This document shows positions 38,532-47,334 of a DNA stretch of 64,000 nt, piece after piece; the first letter of the stretch is position 1, and each line of letters begins with the position of its first letter. The stretch lies in NCBI RefSeq assembly GCF_004328665.1, contig NZ_CP019770.1, positions 2,728,001 to 2,792,000 on the forward strand. Reading direction: 5' to 3'. The position numbers and the translations under genes were made by a program. This stretch comes from Pseudoalteromonas sp. DL-6. Its GTDB lineage: Bacteria; Pseudomonadota; Gammaproteobacteria; Enterobacterales; Alteromonadaceae. The notes under the pieces were generated by a model, which was not told the origin of the DNA, searched no databases, and saw only the letters and a program-made list of their open reading frames with translations.

Positions 38532-39158
38532 CTATGCCCACTTTTTACGTATCTTATCGCGATTTAGCGCTAACCATTGCAAGCAAATTACGGTAGCGGC
38601 ATTATCAATTTCACCACTATTAAGTCGCTGCAGTGCTTCGTCTACGTGCATAATATGGGTTTTAATATCTTCACCTTCGGTTTCTAACCCAAAAATGCCG
38701 GTGCTCATTTGGCTTAAATCGGCATGAGCTAAATATAAAAACAAACGCTCTGTGGTTCCACCTGGGCTAGAAAGATAAGACAACATAAACTCAAGCTCGG
38801 TTAAATTAAGCCCGGCTTCTTCAAACGCTTCCTTTTTAACAACCGACTCGTAATTTTCGCTGCCATCAGTCATGCCCGCTATACATTCTAACAGCCACGG
38901 CGAGTGTTTGCTTTTAATTGCGCCAATGCGAATTTGTTCTATAAGCAATACTTGCTCAGTCACTGGATCATAAGGAAGTACCGCAACCGCATCGCCACGC
39001 TCTAAAATTTCTCGACGAATAACCTCAGACTCTCCACCAGCAAACAGAGCATGCTGAAATTGATAAAGGTTTATTTTAAAAAAACCGCTATACAGGTTTT
39101 CAATCGGTTTTAATCTCACATCATCATGGGTAAATTGAATACGACTTTTATTCGCCAT
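38532..39158 (-). CDS. nudF: NudF ADP-ribose pyrophosphatase
   Basis: A 208-residue Nudix hydrolase splitting ADP-ribose to AMP and ribose-5-phosphate. The Nudix box is seen as AGMTDGSENYESVVKKEAFEEAGL (about 93-116), with PGGTTERLFLYLA after it, the ADPRase hallmark. The start is ATG 39158. It is the first gene of the minus-strand cluster and divergent from tolC. Confidence 0.92.
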   Translation of the reverse strand: MANKSRIQFTHDDVRLKPIENLYSGFFKINLYQFQHALFAGGESEVIRREILERGDAVAVLPYDPVTEQVLLIEQIRIGAIKSKHSPWLLECIAGMTDGSENYESVVKKEAFEEAGLNLTELEFMLSYLSSPGGTTERLFLYLAHADLSQMSTGIFGLETEGEDIKTHIMHVDEALQRLNSGEIDNAATVICLQWLALNRDKIRKKWA

Positions 39159-39364
39159 GTTTTTCTATTTCCTTTTTGAAAGCGCCGATACATCAACGTC
39201 TTGATAGCCAGTCCCAGTAAAACGCTAAATTGAGCGAATGGGGTTTGTTGGGTATATATTCTGTTACACTTGAAAACGTTGTTTTACTAATTTTTTTTTT
39301 AGTTATGAAGTAAAACAGGTTAACATGCCTGTAGTACAAAAATTGTCTAAGGACCGAACATCAC

Positions 39365-40723
39365 ATGAAAAAGAACATCCTTGCAGCACTGGTTAGTTTA
39401 TCATGCGCATTGGGCTCAACCGTAGCCAATGCAGAAGATTTACTTCAAGTTTTTGAAATCGCAACAGCCAACGATCCTACCGTTTTAAAAGCAAAAGCCC
39501 AAGCCGATGCACAATCATACCAAAGCGATCGCGCTATGAGCGCACTATTACCGCAAATTGGTTTGACCATGAGTTACGATAAAAGCGACTCAAGCTCTTT
39601 TCAAAGCGTAGGCGATTTATCAAACCAAGTTAAAGTAGAAAGTGAAACCGATCAATTCAGACGCGGCATTAGTTTAAGCCAAACGTTATTTGATTTAGGC
39701 GCATGGAATTCATTAGGTATTGCCGACAAACAAGCACTTCAAGCAAGCGGCCAATACGACTTTGCCAAGCAAAACCTAATTGTGCGTGTTGCTGAGGGCT
39801 ATTTTAACGTACTTAGCGCTATTGATAACCTTGAATTTGTACAAGCTGAAAAACGTGCTATTGAGCGCCAACTTGAACAAACTAAACAGCGTTACGCTGT
39901 AGGTTTAACGGCTATTACCGATGTACATGAAGCACAAGCACAATTTGATAACTCAGTAGCGCAAGAGATCATTGCTAATAATGCGGTAGAAACAGCCCGT
40001 GAGCAGCTACGTGAGATCACCGGTAAGTACCACGCAAAACTAGATATGTTAAACACTAAAACATTTTCTACTGTTAAGCCAAGTACGCCTGCAACTGATT
40101 TAGTTAAAATAGCTAAAGACAAAAACTTAAATCTGCAAGTATCAAAAATAACGGTTGATATAGCTAAAGAACAAATTGAACTCGCAAAAGCAGGTCATTA
40201 CCCAAAACTAACGTTAAATGCTAGCTACGGCGACTCATTAACAGATAGTGAGTTAAATGGCGCTAGTTTTGACGACCAGCCTCGTTCAGATTCAAGCTCT
40301 ATTGGACTAAACTTTAGCGTCCCACTTTATTCAGGGGGTGCAACAGTTGCTGCAACTGATCAAGCACGTGCATTTTACGTTGCTGCAAGCCAAGATTTTG
40401 AAACCGATTATCGTGCAGTAACTCGCTCTGTCATTACTTCTTACAATCAAGTGGTATCTGACATTGCGACATTTAAAGCGCTTGAACAAGCTGTTATTTC
40501 AGCAGAAAGTGCATTAAAAGCCACTGAAGCGGGTTTTGAAGTAGGTACACGTACTATTGTTGATGTACTGATCAGTACGCAAAACTTGTACAATGCAAAG
40601 CGTAACCTTGCTGATGTACGTTATCGTTATGTTGTATCAACGCTTCGCTTAAAACAAGCAACAGGAACATTGAGCCGTGAAGATTTAGTGGGTATAAACC
40701 AAGGGTTAAATACCGTTAACTAA
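39365..40723 (+). CDS. tolC: TolC outer-membrane efflux channel
   Basis: A 452-residue outer-membrane factor for multidrug efflux and type I secretion. It has a signal peptide (cleavage near ANAE, about 24), two repeats of alpha-helical coiled-coil text (QTLFDLGAWNSLGIADKQALQ and FSVPLYSGGATVAATDQARA) and a C-terminal GTRTIVDVLISTQNLYNAKRNLADVRYRYV segment typical of TolC. The position next to nudF matches enterobacteria. A terminator follows before the repeat element. Confidence 0.94.
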   Translation: MKKNILAALVSLSCALGSTVANAEDLLQVFEIATANDPTVLKAKAQADAQSYQSDRAMSALLPQIGLTMSYDKSDSSSFQSVGDLSNQVKVESETDQFRRGISLSQTLFDLGAWNSLGIADKQALQASGQYDFAKQNLIVRVAEGYFNVLSAIDNLEFVQAEKRAIERQLEQTKQRYAVGLTAITDVHEAQAQFDNSVAQEIIANNAVETAREQLREITGKYHAKLDMLNTKTFSTVKPSTPATDLVKIAKDKNLNLQVSKITVDIAKEQIELAKAGHYPKLTLNASYGDSLTDSELNGASFDDQPRSDSSSIGLNFSVPLYSGGATVAATDQARAFYVAASQDFETDYRAVTRSVITSYNQVVSDIATFKALEQAVISAESALKATEAGFEVGTRTIVDVLISTQNLYNAKRNLADVRYRYVVSTLRLKQATGTLSREDLVGINQGLNTVN

Positions 40724-40751
40724 ACACACGACTTCATTATAAATAATCACT

Positions 40752-40777
40752 AAAGCCAGCTTTTTGCTGGCTTTTTG
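40752..40777 (+). terminator. Rho-independent terminator after tolC
   Basis: AAAGCCAGC, TTTTT, GCTGGCTTTTTG. It should stop tolC transcripts before the repeat element and the lpxL-like gene. Confidence 0.85.
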
Positions 40778-40803
40778 TATTTTTAAGCACATAGCGTTAA
40801 ACT

Positions 40804-41069
40804 AGGGTCTGTTGACCTTTCAAGGTTTAATTTGCAGCAGCCTGTTTGGTATTTAGGCAAGGCAAAGCTTATGTGGTGTGGTTATTCCCCATAAATAGGC
40901 GATAACGCAGCATCAATGCCAAACAGGCGCTGCCCGAAGGGTTCTGCCTAGGGGCGATTTACTCTTTGTTGCTCGGTTTTTACTTAGCCCACTAGGTTAC
41001 AAACCTCGCGCCGCTATTAAACCGCCCCTAGTTTGAACAAATATTAATCCGCAAAGGTCAACAGACCCT
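40804..41069 (+). mobile_element. MITE-like repeat element, copy 1 (266 bp)
   Basis: A non-coding element with 17-bp terminal inverted repeats AGGGTCTGTTGACCTTT and AAAGGTCAACAGACCCT. Internal inverted repeats GCAGCAGCCTGTTTGG/CCAAACAGGCGCTGC (40834-40933) and CTAGGGGCGATTTA/TAAACCGCCCCTAG (40948-41031) predict two long stem-loops. It fills most of the 373-base gap between tolC and the lpxL-like gene. It is about 93% identical to copy 2 by hand count (19 differences in 266). No open reading frame inside. Confidence 0.85.
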
Positions 41070-41097
41070 TGCCTTTTATTTTTAGAGAAAAATTTTT

Positions 41098-42021
41098 GTG
41101 GTTAACTCATCCCCTTTTAAAGCTTCTTTTTTAGGTCCTCGTTACTGGCTAACCTGGATTGGTGTTTTGTTTTTATATCTTATTTCATGGTTACCACAAA
41201 AACTACAATTAGCTATGGGTAAGCAGCTCGGACGCTTGGTTTATAAGTATATGAAACGCAGAAGGCACATTGCTGAGGTTAATATTAAGCACTGCTTTCC
41301 AACAATGAGCGAAGCCGAGCAACAACAGCTGGTACTTAAGAACATGGAAAATACTGGTATTGCAATGGTTGAAACCGGTATGGCTTGGTGGTGGCCACAG
41401 TGGCGGGTCAAAAAAGTATTGGGATCACTAAAAGGACTTGAACATTTTGAGCGCGTACAACAATCAGGAAAAGGCGTTTTATTACTTGTTCCACATATAC
41501 TTCACCTTGAAATGGCAAGCCGCGTAATGGGATTGAAGTGCCAAGGTATTGGTTTTTATCGCCCACATAATAACCCGCTTATGGAATATTTTACCACCAA
41601 TGGACGCCTTCGATCTAACGAGTACATGGTTGGTAAAAAAGATGTTAAAGGACTATTGAAAGCATTAAAAAATAAAAAAGTTTGTTATTACTTACCTGAT
41701 CAAGATTATGGCCGTAACCGTTGTGAATTTGTGCCTTTTTACGCAGTTCCCGACACAGCAACGACCACTGGCACACTGATGTTTGCGGGTAGTAAAAACT
41801 GCGAAACAATGAGCCTAATTACTCGTCGTGATGAGAAAGGCCAATATCATTTAGAAATCGTGCCTGAGCTTGAGCACTTTCCAAGCGGTGATGATAAAGC
41901 CGATGTAAGGCGTGTTAATAAGCGCATGGAACAATCAATAAATGCAGCCCCTGAACAGTATATGTGGCTACATAGACGTTTTAAAACGCGCCCCAATAAA
42001 GACGCCCCGTCTTTTTATTAA
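41098..42021 (+). CDS. lpxL: LpxL-type lipid A acyltransferase
   Basis: A 307-residue lipid A late acyltransferase adding a secondary acyl chain from acyl-ACP to Kdo2-lipid IVA at the inner membrane. It has an N-terminal anchor (WLTWIGVLFLYLISWLP), RRRHIAEVNIKHCFP (about 55-69), the catalytic HILHLE (HX4E, near 133-138) and YYLPDQDYG. The start is GTG at 41098 with a weak site. Only 28 bases separate it from the repeat element, so the promoter probably lies within that element. Whether it is LpxL or LpxP cannot be told. Confidence 0.88.
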   Translation: MVNSSPFKASFLGPRYWLTWIGVLFLYLISWLPQKLQLAMGKQLGRLVYKYMKRRRHIAEVNIKHCFPTMSEAEQQQLVLKNMENTGIAMVETGMAWWWPQWRVKKVLGSLKGLEHFERVQQSGKGVLLLVPHILHLEMASRVMGLKCQGIGFYRPHNNPLMEYFTTNGRLRSNEYMVGKKDVKGLLKALKNKKVCYYLPDQDYGRNRCEFVPFYAVPDTATTTGTLMFAGSKNCETMSLITRRDEKGQYHLEIVPELEHFPSGDDKADVRRVNKRMEQSINAAPEQYMWLHRRFKTRPNKDAPSFY

Positions 42022-42058
42022 AGATGGGTTATTAAAATAACAAAGATGAGTGACAGCC

Positions 42059-42631
42059 ATGTGGTTTTGGATTAGATACATACTTTTAGCCTTATTGTTA
42101 ATTGGTGCAGCCATTTACTTTTTACTAAATGGTACGTCGTCACTTAATTATCAACAAACCACTAACGCGGCAGCTGAAGGGTTGTCTCGTTTTTATGCGT
42201 CAATTCGCGATAAAATTAGCGTTAATAAAGATAACGAAAAATTTGTAATTGAACTTGAGAAACCCGATCTTAGTCTCGATAGAGCACTGAACCAACGCTC
42301 TTTTGTAGTAGAGCCTATGCCTTTGAATTGGAGTGGAGAAGTAGGGCCTCGTCGCTTTCAACGTGACTCAACCTTACGTACTGTACTAACTCAATATGCG
42401 AATAACGAAGGGGTTACTTTAATGTGGTACTTAGACAAAGATTACGTTGTTAAAGATCACTTTCGCATAGATAGCAGTTTTAACTCCGCTTTATACCGCG
42501 TTAGCCGCTCTATAAATGATGATTTTTCAAATGAGGTGTATGCGTTTTTCTGCCCTAAACAACGTGCAGCGGTCATTACCGAGCTACCGTCTGAATTTGT
42601 ACGTACAAACTGTTTAAAGCTAAGTAATTAA
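42059..42631 (+). CDS. Membrane-anchored protein with TcpQ-like C-terminus
   Basis: About 190 residues with one N-terminal transmembrane segment (WIRYILLALLLIGAAIYFLL), then a basic linker and a C-terminal segment (PLNWSGEVGPRRFQRDSTLRTVLTQYANNEGVTLMWYLDKDYVVKDHFRIDSSFNSALYRVSRSI) resembling TcpQ/PilL_N-type domains that act in pilus or secretin assembly. It lies 37 bases after the lpxL-like gene. ATG 42059 has GAG at good spacing. No pilus genes adjoin it, so its partner is unknown. Bracketed with lpxL by the two repeats. Confidence 0.62.
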   Translation: MWFWIRYILLALLLIGAAIYFLLNGTSSLNYQQTTNAAAEGLSRFYASIRDKISVNKDNEKFVIELEKPDLSLDRALNQRSFVVEPMPLNWSGEVGPRRFQRDSTLRTVLTQYANNEGVTLMWYLDKDYVVKDHFRIDSSFNSALYRVSRSINDDFSNEVYAFFCPKQRAAVITELPSEFVRTNCLKLSN

Positions 42632-42633
42632 CT

Positions 42634-42899
42634 AGGGTCTGTTGACCTTTCAAGGTTGAATTTGCAGCAGTCTGTTTGGTATTTAGGCAAGGCAGAGCCT
42701 ATGAAGTGTGGTTATTCCCCATAAATAGGCGATAACGTGGAATAAATGCCAAACAGGCGCTGCCCGAAGGGTTCTGCCTAGGGGCAATTAACTCTTTGTT
42801 GCTCGATTCTTACTTAGCCCACTAGGTTACAAACCTCGCGCCGCGATTAAATTGCCCCTAGTTTGAACAAATATCAATCCGCAAAGTTCAACAGACCCT
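42634..42899 (+). mobile_element. MITE-like repeat element, copy 2 (266 bp)
   Basis: The same length, terminal inverted repeats and internal palindromes as copy 1, in the same orientation. It starts four bases after the stop codon of the TcpQ-like gene and fills most of the 313-base gap before the glnE stop. One base of the right terminal repeat has changed (AAAGTTCAACAGACCCT). Confidence 0.85.
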
Positions 42900-42907
42900 T
42901 GGCTTTA

Positions 42908-42935
42908 TAGGCGCTCAATAATAATCGAGCGCCTA
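42908..42935 (-). terminator. Hairpin after glnE
   Basis: TAGGCGCTC, loop, GAGCGCCTA. It has a strong nine-base stem but no T-run, so it is a weak or Rho-assisted terminator candidate. Confidence 0.4.
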
Positions 42936-42944
42936 CGTATTTAT

Positions 42945-45743
42945 TCAATTTAATTCAAAAATAGCCTGCCATATCGACGTTACATTTTTAATATCTTCAC
43001 TAAAATCTTCACGTTTTACGCAGCGACCTTGCTGATCTAGGCTCAACACATGATAGCGTGAACGATAATCTATATAGGCTTTAATAAGTTGCTGTTTTTG
43101 TGTGTCTGTAATGCAACCAATTTTAGCCGCGTCCGTTAAAATTCTGACATTGTCAGAATTATCGCATAAATGGGTAAACTCATGAGCGTGCTTTAATACT
43201 AAGTATTGAGTCATAAACTCAATATCAGTCATCGCCCCCACGTCTTGTTTTAAATCAAACTGCTGCTCGTTGCCTTTGGCTAAATGACCACGCATTTTTT
43301 CGCGCATTTTAATTACGTCGGTTTTTAGCAGTTCAACATCACGTTTTTGACACAATATCTCGGCGCGAATTTGTGCAAAGCGCGTCACTAGTTCAGTTTG
43401 GCCTAAAATTAACCTCGCCCTTACTAAAGCTTGATGTTCCCACGTCCACGCTTGGGTTTGTTGATAATGATTAAAACTCTCTAAGTTAATCGCTAATAAC
43501 CCTGATGCGCCCTCTGGACGAAGGCGAGTGTCTAATTCATATAAAATACCTGAGGCTGTACGAGTATTAAATAAGTGCATTAACCGCTGCGCTAGCTTTA
43601 AATAAAACTGCCTTGAGTCAATTGCCTTGTCGCCGCTGGTATAGCTGGTACCGTCATGGTTATGGACAAAAACTAAATCGAGGTCAGAATCATAGCCCAC
43701 CTCAAAACCGCCGGTTTTTCCATACGCAATAACAGCAAAGCCTTTATGTTCATCGTCAGTATTAGGTGGCATGCCAAAACGTTTAACACAATGATACCAA
43801 GCAATATTAACAGCCTGATCAACTATTGCTTCTGCAAGTGCAGTTAAGTGATCGCTTACTTTCATCACATCAATAACACCAGTGGCATCTGCGGCGGCAA
43901 TCCGTAACTGATGGGTTTGTTTAAACTGACGTAATGCTTCCATTTGTTGTTCAAGATCGTCATGTTCAATACGTAAAAAATACTGTCTTATTTCATCTTT
44001 GTACGCTGTTAATGGGGTCGGTTTATATAGTACTGCAGGGTCAATAAGTTCATCGAGCAAAATGGGGTACAATGAAATATGCTCACCAATCCACTTGCTA
44101 TGGCAGCAGAGCAAAACTAACTGTTTTAACGTTCCAGGGTTTTCATACAACAGCTCTAAATATGCGGTTCGCGAAATAATTTTATTTAATATTTGGCATA
44201 CCGTTGTAAATGCACTGGCACTGGCATTAAAGTCGTTTAATTGTTTGAGCAATGCAGGCATTAATTTATCAAGAATATCGCGTCCACGATTACCCACTTT
44301 GGCTTTAGATAGCCGTTGTTTAAAGTCATTTAATGGTGTTTGCCACTCATCTCTGGGATCATTTAAAAAGCTAACATCGCCATGATCCCAAGTACTTATA
44401 AACGCGCCTTCACAGGTATCAAGTGGTTCGGTTTCTTCACCAATTACCTGAATAAACTCATTATGAATTTGCGCCATTACCTGCTCTATTTTCTCAATAG
44501 CTGAGCCAAAATCACCTTGGTTCAATAACACATTCAACCGTTGCTGATTTAGCTCATCATCAGGCAGAGTTTGTGTTTGCTGATCATTAAAAATTTGCAG
44601 GTATTGCTCTACCCTACGTAAATAAAGGTAGTTATTTTTAAGCCCGCTGGCCTCATGTTCATCAATCACTTGGCTAACTGTTAGCTGCTCTAATGCAGTT
44701 AATAAAGATTGTGTTTGTAAGTTAGCTTCTCTGCCGCCTCTGACCATTTGCAATGCTTGAACAATAAATTCAACTTCGCGAATGCCGCCACCGCCTAATT
44801 TAATATTATTAGTTAAGCGCTTACGACGCACTTCTTGGGCAATCATGAGTTTCATTTTTCTAAGCGATTCAATCACTGAAAAATCAATATAACGGCGATA
44901 TACAAAAGGCCTCAGCAAGGTATTAAACTCCTGCCAATAAATGTTAGGCGTGCCAATTAAGCGCCCTTTTAACATCGCGTAGCGCTCCCAATCACGTCCT
45001 TGCTCTTGGTAGTAATCTTCAATGGCATTAAAGCTCATCACCAACGGGCCACTTTCACCAAATGGGCGCAGGCGCATATCAACCCGAAATACTTGGCCAT
45101 CTACGGTGCATTGGTTCAGTGCTGTAATTAGCTTTTGAGCCACTTTAGTATAAAAAACAGATGCTTCGAGCGAGCGACGTCCCCCTTGGGTTTTAACGTT
45201 GCGGGGGTATGCAAAAATAAGGTCTATATCAGATGAGTAATTGAGTTCTTGCCCACCTAACTTCCCCATGCCTAGTACCATTAATGGTAAAGAATTTTTG
45301 TCTTCATCTAATGGTTCACCATTAGTTTTAGCAACATTTTTGTAGGCCCATTGGTTGGCACTATCTATAAGTTTATTAGCTAGTTCACTAATGTATTTAA
45401 TACTATCCGCGATTGAGTTTTCACAACACAAGTCTAAAAATGCGACTTTTAGCCAGTATTTTTCGCGATATTGGCGCAGTAATTGATGACATTGCTGCTC
45501 TTCTACTTCATTTATATTAAGCGTTGCAAAGGGATCTGAAATTTCTCTATTGTTAATTTCAACGTCGCATAGCAACCAAGATAACAGCGAAGGTTGAGAA
45601 CTTAAGCTGCGCCAAGCAAAATCACTTAACGCTAATAAACGCACGATTTGCTGCTGGATTTGTTGTTCGGGATACAGCGCGGCAAAACGCGTTTCACCCA
45701 GTTTTTGTAATTCAATAGGAAGCTGCGTGTCGTTACTCATCAA
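42945..45743 (-). CDS. glnE: GlnE bifunctional glutamine synthetase adenylyltransferase/deadenylylase
   Basis: A 932-residue enzyme adjusting glutamine synthetase activity to nitrogen supply, signalled by PII proteins. The N-terminal deadenylylase nucleotidyltransferase domain has YSSDIDLIFAYP (about 169-180) and the C-terminal adenylylase domain has YDSDLDLVFVHN (about 677-688); both keep the DxD metal site. GGGGIREVEFIVQALQMVRGG is conserved between them. Two ATGs start the frame. It is full length. Confidence 0.95.
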   Translation of the reverse strand: MMSNDTQLPIELQKLGETRFAALYPEQQIQQQIVRLLALSDFAWRSLSSQPSLLSWLLCDVEINNREISDPFATLNINEVEEQQCHQLLRQYREKYWLKVAFLDLCCENSIADSIKYISELANKLIDSANQWAYKNVAKTNGEPLDEDKNSLPLMVLGMGKLGGQELNYSSDIDLIFAYPRNVKTQGGRRSLEASVFYTKVAQKLITALNQCTVDGQVFRVDMRLRPFGESGPLVMSFNAIEDYYQEQGRDWERYAMLKGRLIGTPNIYWQEFNTLLRPFVYRRYIDFSVIESLRKMKLMIAQEVRRKRLTNNIKLGGGGIREVEFIVQALQMVRGGREANLQTQSLLTALEQLTVSQVIDEHEASGLKNNYLYLRRVEQYLQIFNDQQTQTLPDDELNQQRLNVLLNQGDFGSAIEKIEQVMAQIHNEFIQVIGEETEPLDTCEGAFISTWDHGDVSFLNDPRDEWQTPLNDFKQRLSKAKVGNRGRDILDKLMPALLKQLNDFNASASAFTTVCQILNKIISRTAYLELLYENPGTLKQLVLLCCHSKWIGEHISLYPILLDELIDPAVLYKPTPLTAYKDEIRQYFLRIEHDDLEQQMEALRQFKQTHQLRIAAADATGVIDVMKVSDHLTALAEAIVDQAVNIAWYHCVKRFGMPPNTDDEHKGFAVIAYGKTGGFEVGYDSDLDLVFVHNHDGTSYTSGDKAIDSRQFYLKLAQRLMHLFNTRTASGILYELDTRLRPEGASGLLAINLESFNHYQQTQAWTWEHQALVRARLILGQTELVTRFAQIRAEILCQKRDVELLKTDVIKMREKMRGHLAKGNEQQFDLKQDVGAMTDIEFMTQYLVLKHAHEFTHLCDNSDNVRILTDAAKIGCITDTQKQQLIKAYIDYRSRYHVLSLDQQGRCVKREDFSEDIKNVTSIWQAIFELN

Positions 45744-45818
45744 TACCCTCTTTTATCTCACCAATAACCATACTAGAATGGTTAAAAACCTATCAAGGTA
45801 AATCTATTTAGGAACACC

Positions 45819-46712
45819 ATGTCATACTTGTCATTATCTAACACTAGTTTAGTTGCGATTGCTATTAGTTTTGTGGTTATTTGTATCATTATCATTAGTT
45901 TAAGAATTGTTACTCAAATAAAAGCAAAACAAGCACTTAAAGAAGAATTAGCGCAACATGATAACTTTGCAATGGGGATTAGTTTTGCCTCTGAAATATC
46001 AGTAGTGATCGCCACGATGGCATTTTTGTTTGATGAAATAAGTATTAGCACGGCTCAATCAAATCCACTAAAAGTCATTTTATTAATTGTGCTGTTATTT
46101 TCGTTTATAAAAATGGGGCATTTAATCCATCGTAAATGGATATTACGCCGCTTTAATGAAGAAGCTGCCATATTAAAACAAAACGTTTGTGCGGCGCTGG
46201 TTGATTCAGGGATGCTGATTGCTAACTGTATTTTAGTACTGGGTTTGTATACGTGGACACACACTCAGGGCTTTAGTAATTTATTAATAGCCTCAGTAAG
46301 CTTTTTTGTTTTACAAGGCCTATTTGCCCTAGACAGTAAAATACGCGAAAACCGCTTTGCTAAAGCCAATCAAGGGGCTTCGTTGCAAAGTAACTTTGGT
46401 TTAGAAAATACCTCAATTGGTATTCGCTATGCGGGTAAGTCAATAGGCTTGGCACTTGCCGCGTATGCTGGTTTATCAAGTGCGGCGTTTCAAAACGGTA
46501 AAATGGTAGAAAACTTATTTACTTTGGTAATGCATTGCGGTGTGATGTGGCTATTACTATACTGTTTAACGTATATAATAAAAATTATCTCAATGCCAAA
46601 TATCGATACCGCACTTGAAGTCGATCATCAGGATAATATTGGCATTGCCTGTATTGAATTTGCTGTATTTTGTGCTATTGGTTACTTATTGATAAGTATG
46701 TTTTCAATTTAG
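45819..46712 (+). CDS. DUF350 family integral membrane protein
   Basis: A 297-residue protein with about eight hydrophobic segments arranged in repeated units, each starting with an amphipathic pattern: DNFAMGISFASEISVVIATMAF, ENTSIGIRYAGKSIGLALAAYAGL and DNIGIACIEFAVFCAIGYLL. This duplicated pattern resembles DUF350 (YjfL) proteins. Function unknown; a role in membrane or metal stress is only a guess from relatives. The next gene may be cotranscribed, 78 bases on. Confidence 0.68.
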   Translation: MSYLSLSNTSLVAIAISFVVICIIIISLRIVTQIKAKQALKEELAQHDNFAMGISFASEISVVIATMAFLFDEISISTAQSNPLKVILLIVLLFSFIKMGHLIHRKWILRRFNEEAAILKQNVCAALVDSGMLIANCILVLGLYTWTHTQGFSNLLIASVSFFVLQGLFALDSKIRENRFAKANQGASLQSNFGLENTSIGIRYAGKSIGLALAAYAGLSSAAFQNGKMVENLFTLVMHCGVMWLLLYCLTYIIKIISMPNIDTALEVDHQDNIGIACIEFAVFCAIGYLLISMFSI

Positions 46713-46790
46713 TACCAAACACGTTAAATTTAGCCGTTGCTAAACGTCCCTATTTAATTGTTTGGTAAAATTAACAGGGACTTTAGGCAT

Positions 46791-47264
46791 ATGGCAATTA
46801 AAACAGGAAGTTATCTATTAATTGATATAGATAACGAGTTCAGCCGATCATTTGTAAAACAGTATATTAATACCAATGATGCTGCTAAAAAAGACATTGT
46901 AATAGCCGGTGCGAATACGCAAAAGCTAGTTAAAATGATGTTTGATGAACTCGTTAAAGATTATTGCTATTGCGATATTGAGAACGAAATCAGTATTTCA
47001 GAGCTCGCCAGCTACCTCCACGAACACCACAATGTTCAAGGCGTGTTATTTAATCAAACAGATTATTTGCTCGCCGATGATAAACAACGCTTTATTTATA
47101 ATTCATTACATGAAAAACGCTATATTATCAGTCAAACCAATCATGGTTATGACATTAAGCCTATAAATGAAGAGTGTCATTCAAATCATTTGTCCTGTCA
47201 TACCGATATAGCTCAAACCGCACAAGCGCTAGCTGAGCTTGCTGCCCCTGAATCTGAAAAATAA
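46791..47264 (+). CDS. Hypothetical protein, Rossmann-like N-terminus
   Basis: A 157-residue protein I do not recognise. It begins with a hydrophobic strand and acidic turn (SYLLIDIDNEFSRSFVKQYI), then a second strand (KKDIVIAGANTQKLVKMMF) and helix-rich segments, a pattern that could be a truncated Rossmann fold. Later it has VQGVLFNQTDYLL and a histidine/cysteine-rich stretch near 130-140 (EECHSNHLSCHTD). ATG 46791 has AGGGA about 11 bases upstream; an earlier in-frame start adds 11 residues. It precedes rsmE. Confidence 0.6.
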   Translation: MAIKTGSYLLIDIDNEFSRSFVKQYINTNDAAKKDIVIAGANTQKLVKMMFDELVKDYCYCDIENEISISELASYLHEHHNVQGVLFNQTDYLLADDKQRFIYNSLHEKRYIISQTNHGYDIKPINEECHSNHLSCHTDIAQTAQALAELAAPESEK

Positions 47265-47334
47265 ATAATTGCACCCAAGCCTTTGCTTACTTACCATAGA
47301 GGGATATAACTTCTATGTAAAAAAGTGATTTGCC

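Noticed and set aside
40804..42899. A composite transposon carrying lpxL
   Set aside because: The two repeats have the form of a composite element, but they encode no transposase, and lpxL-type genes are core genes. Independent insertions at each side are equally likely.
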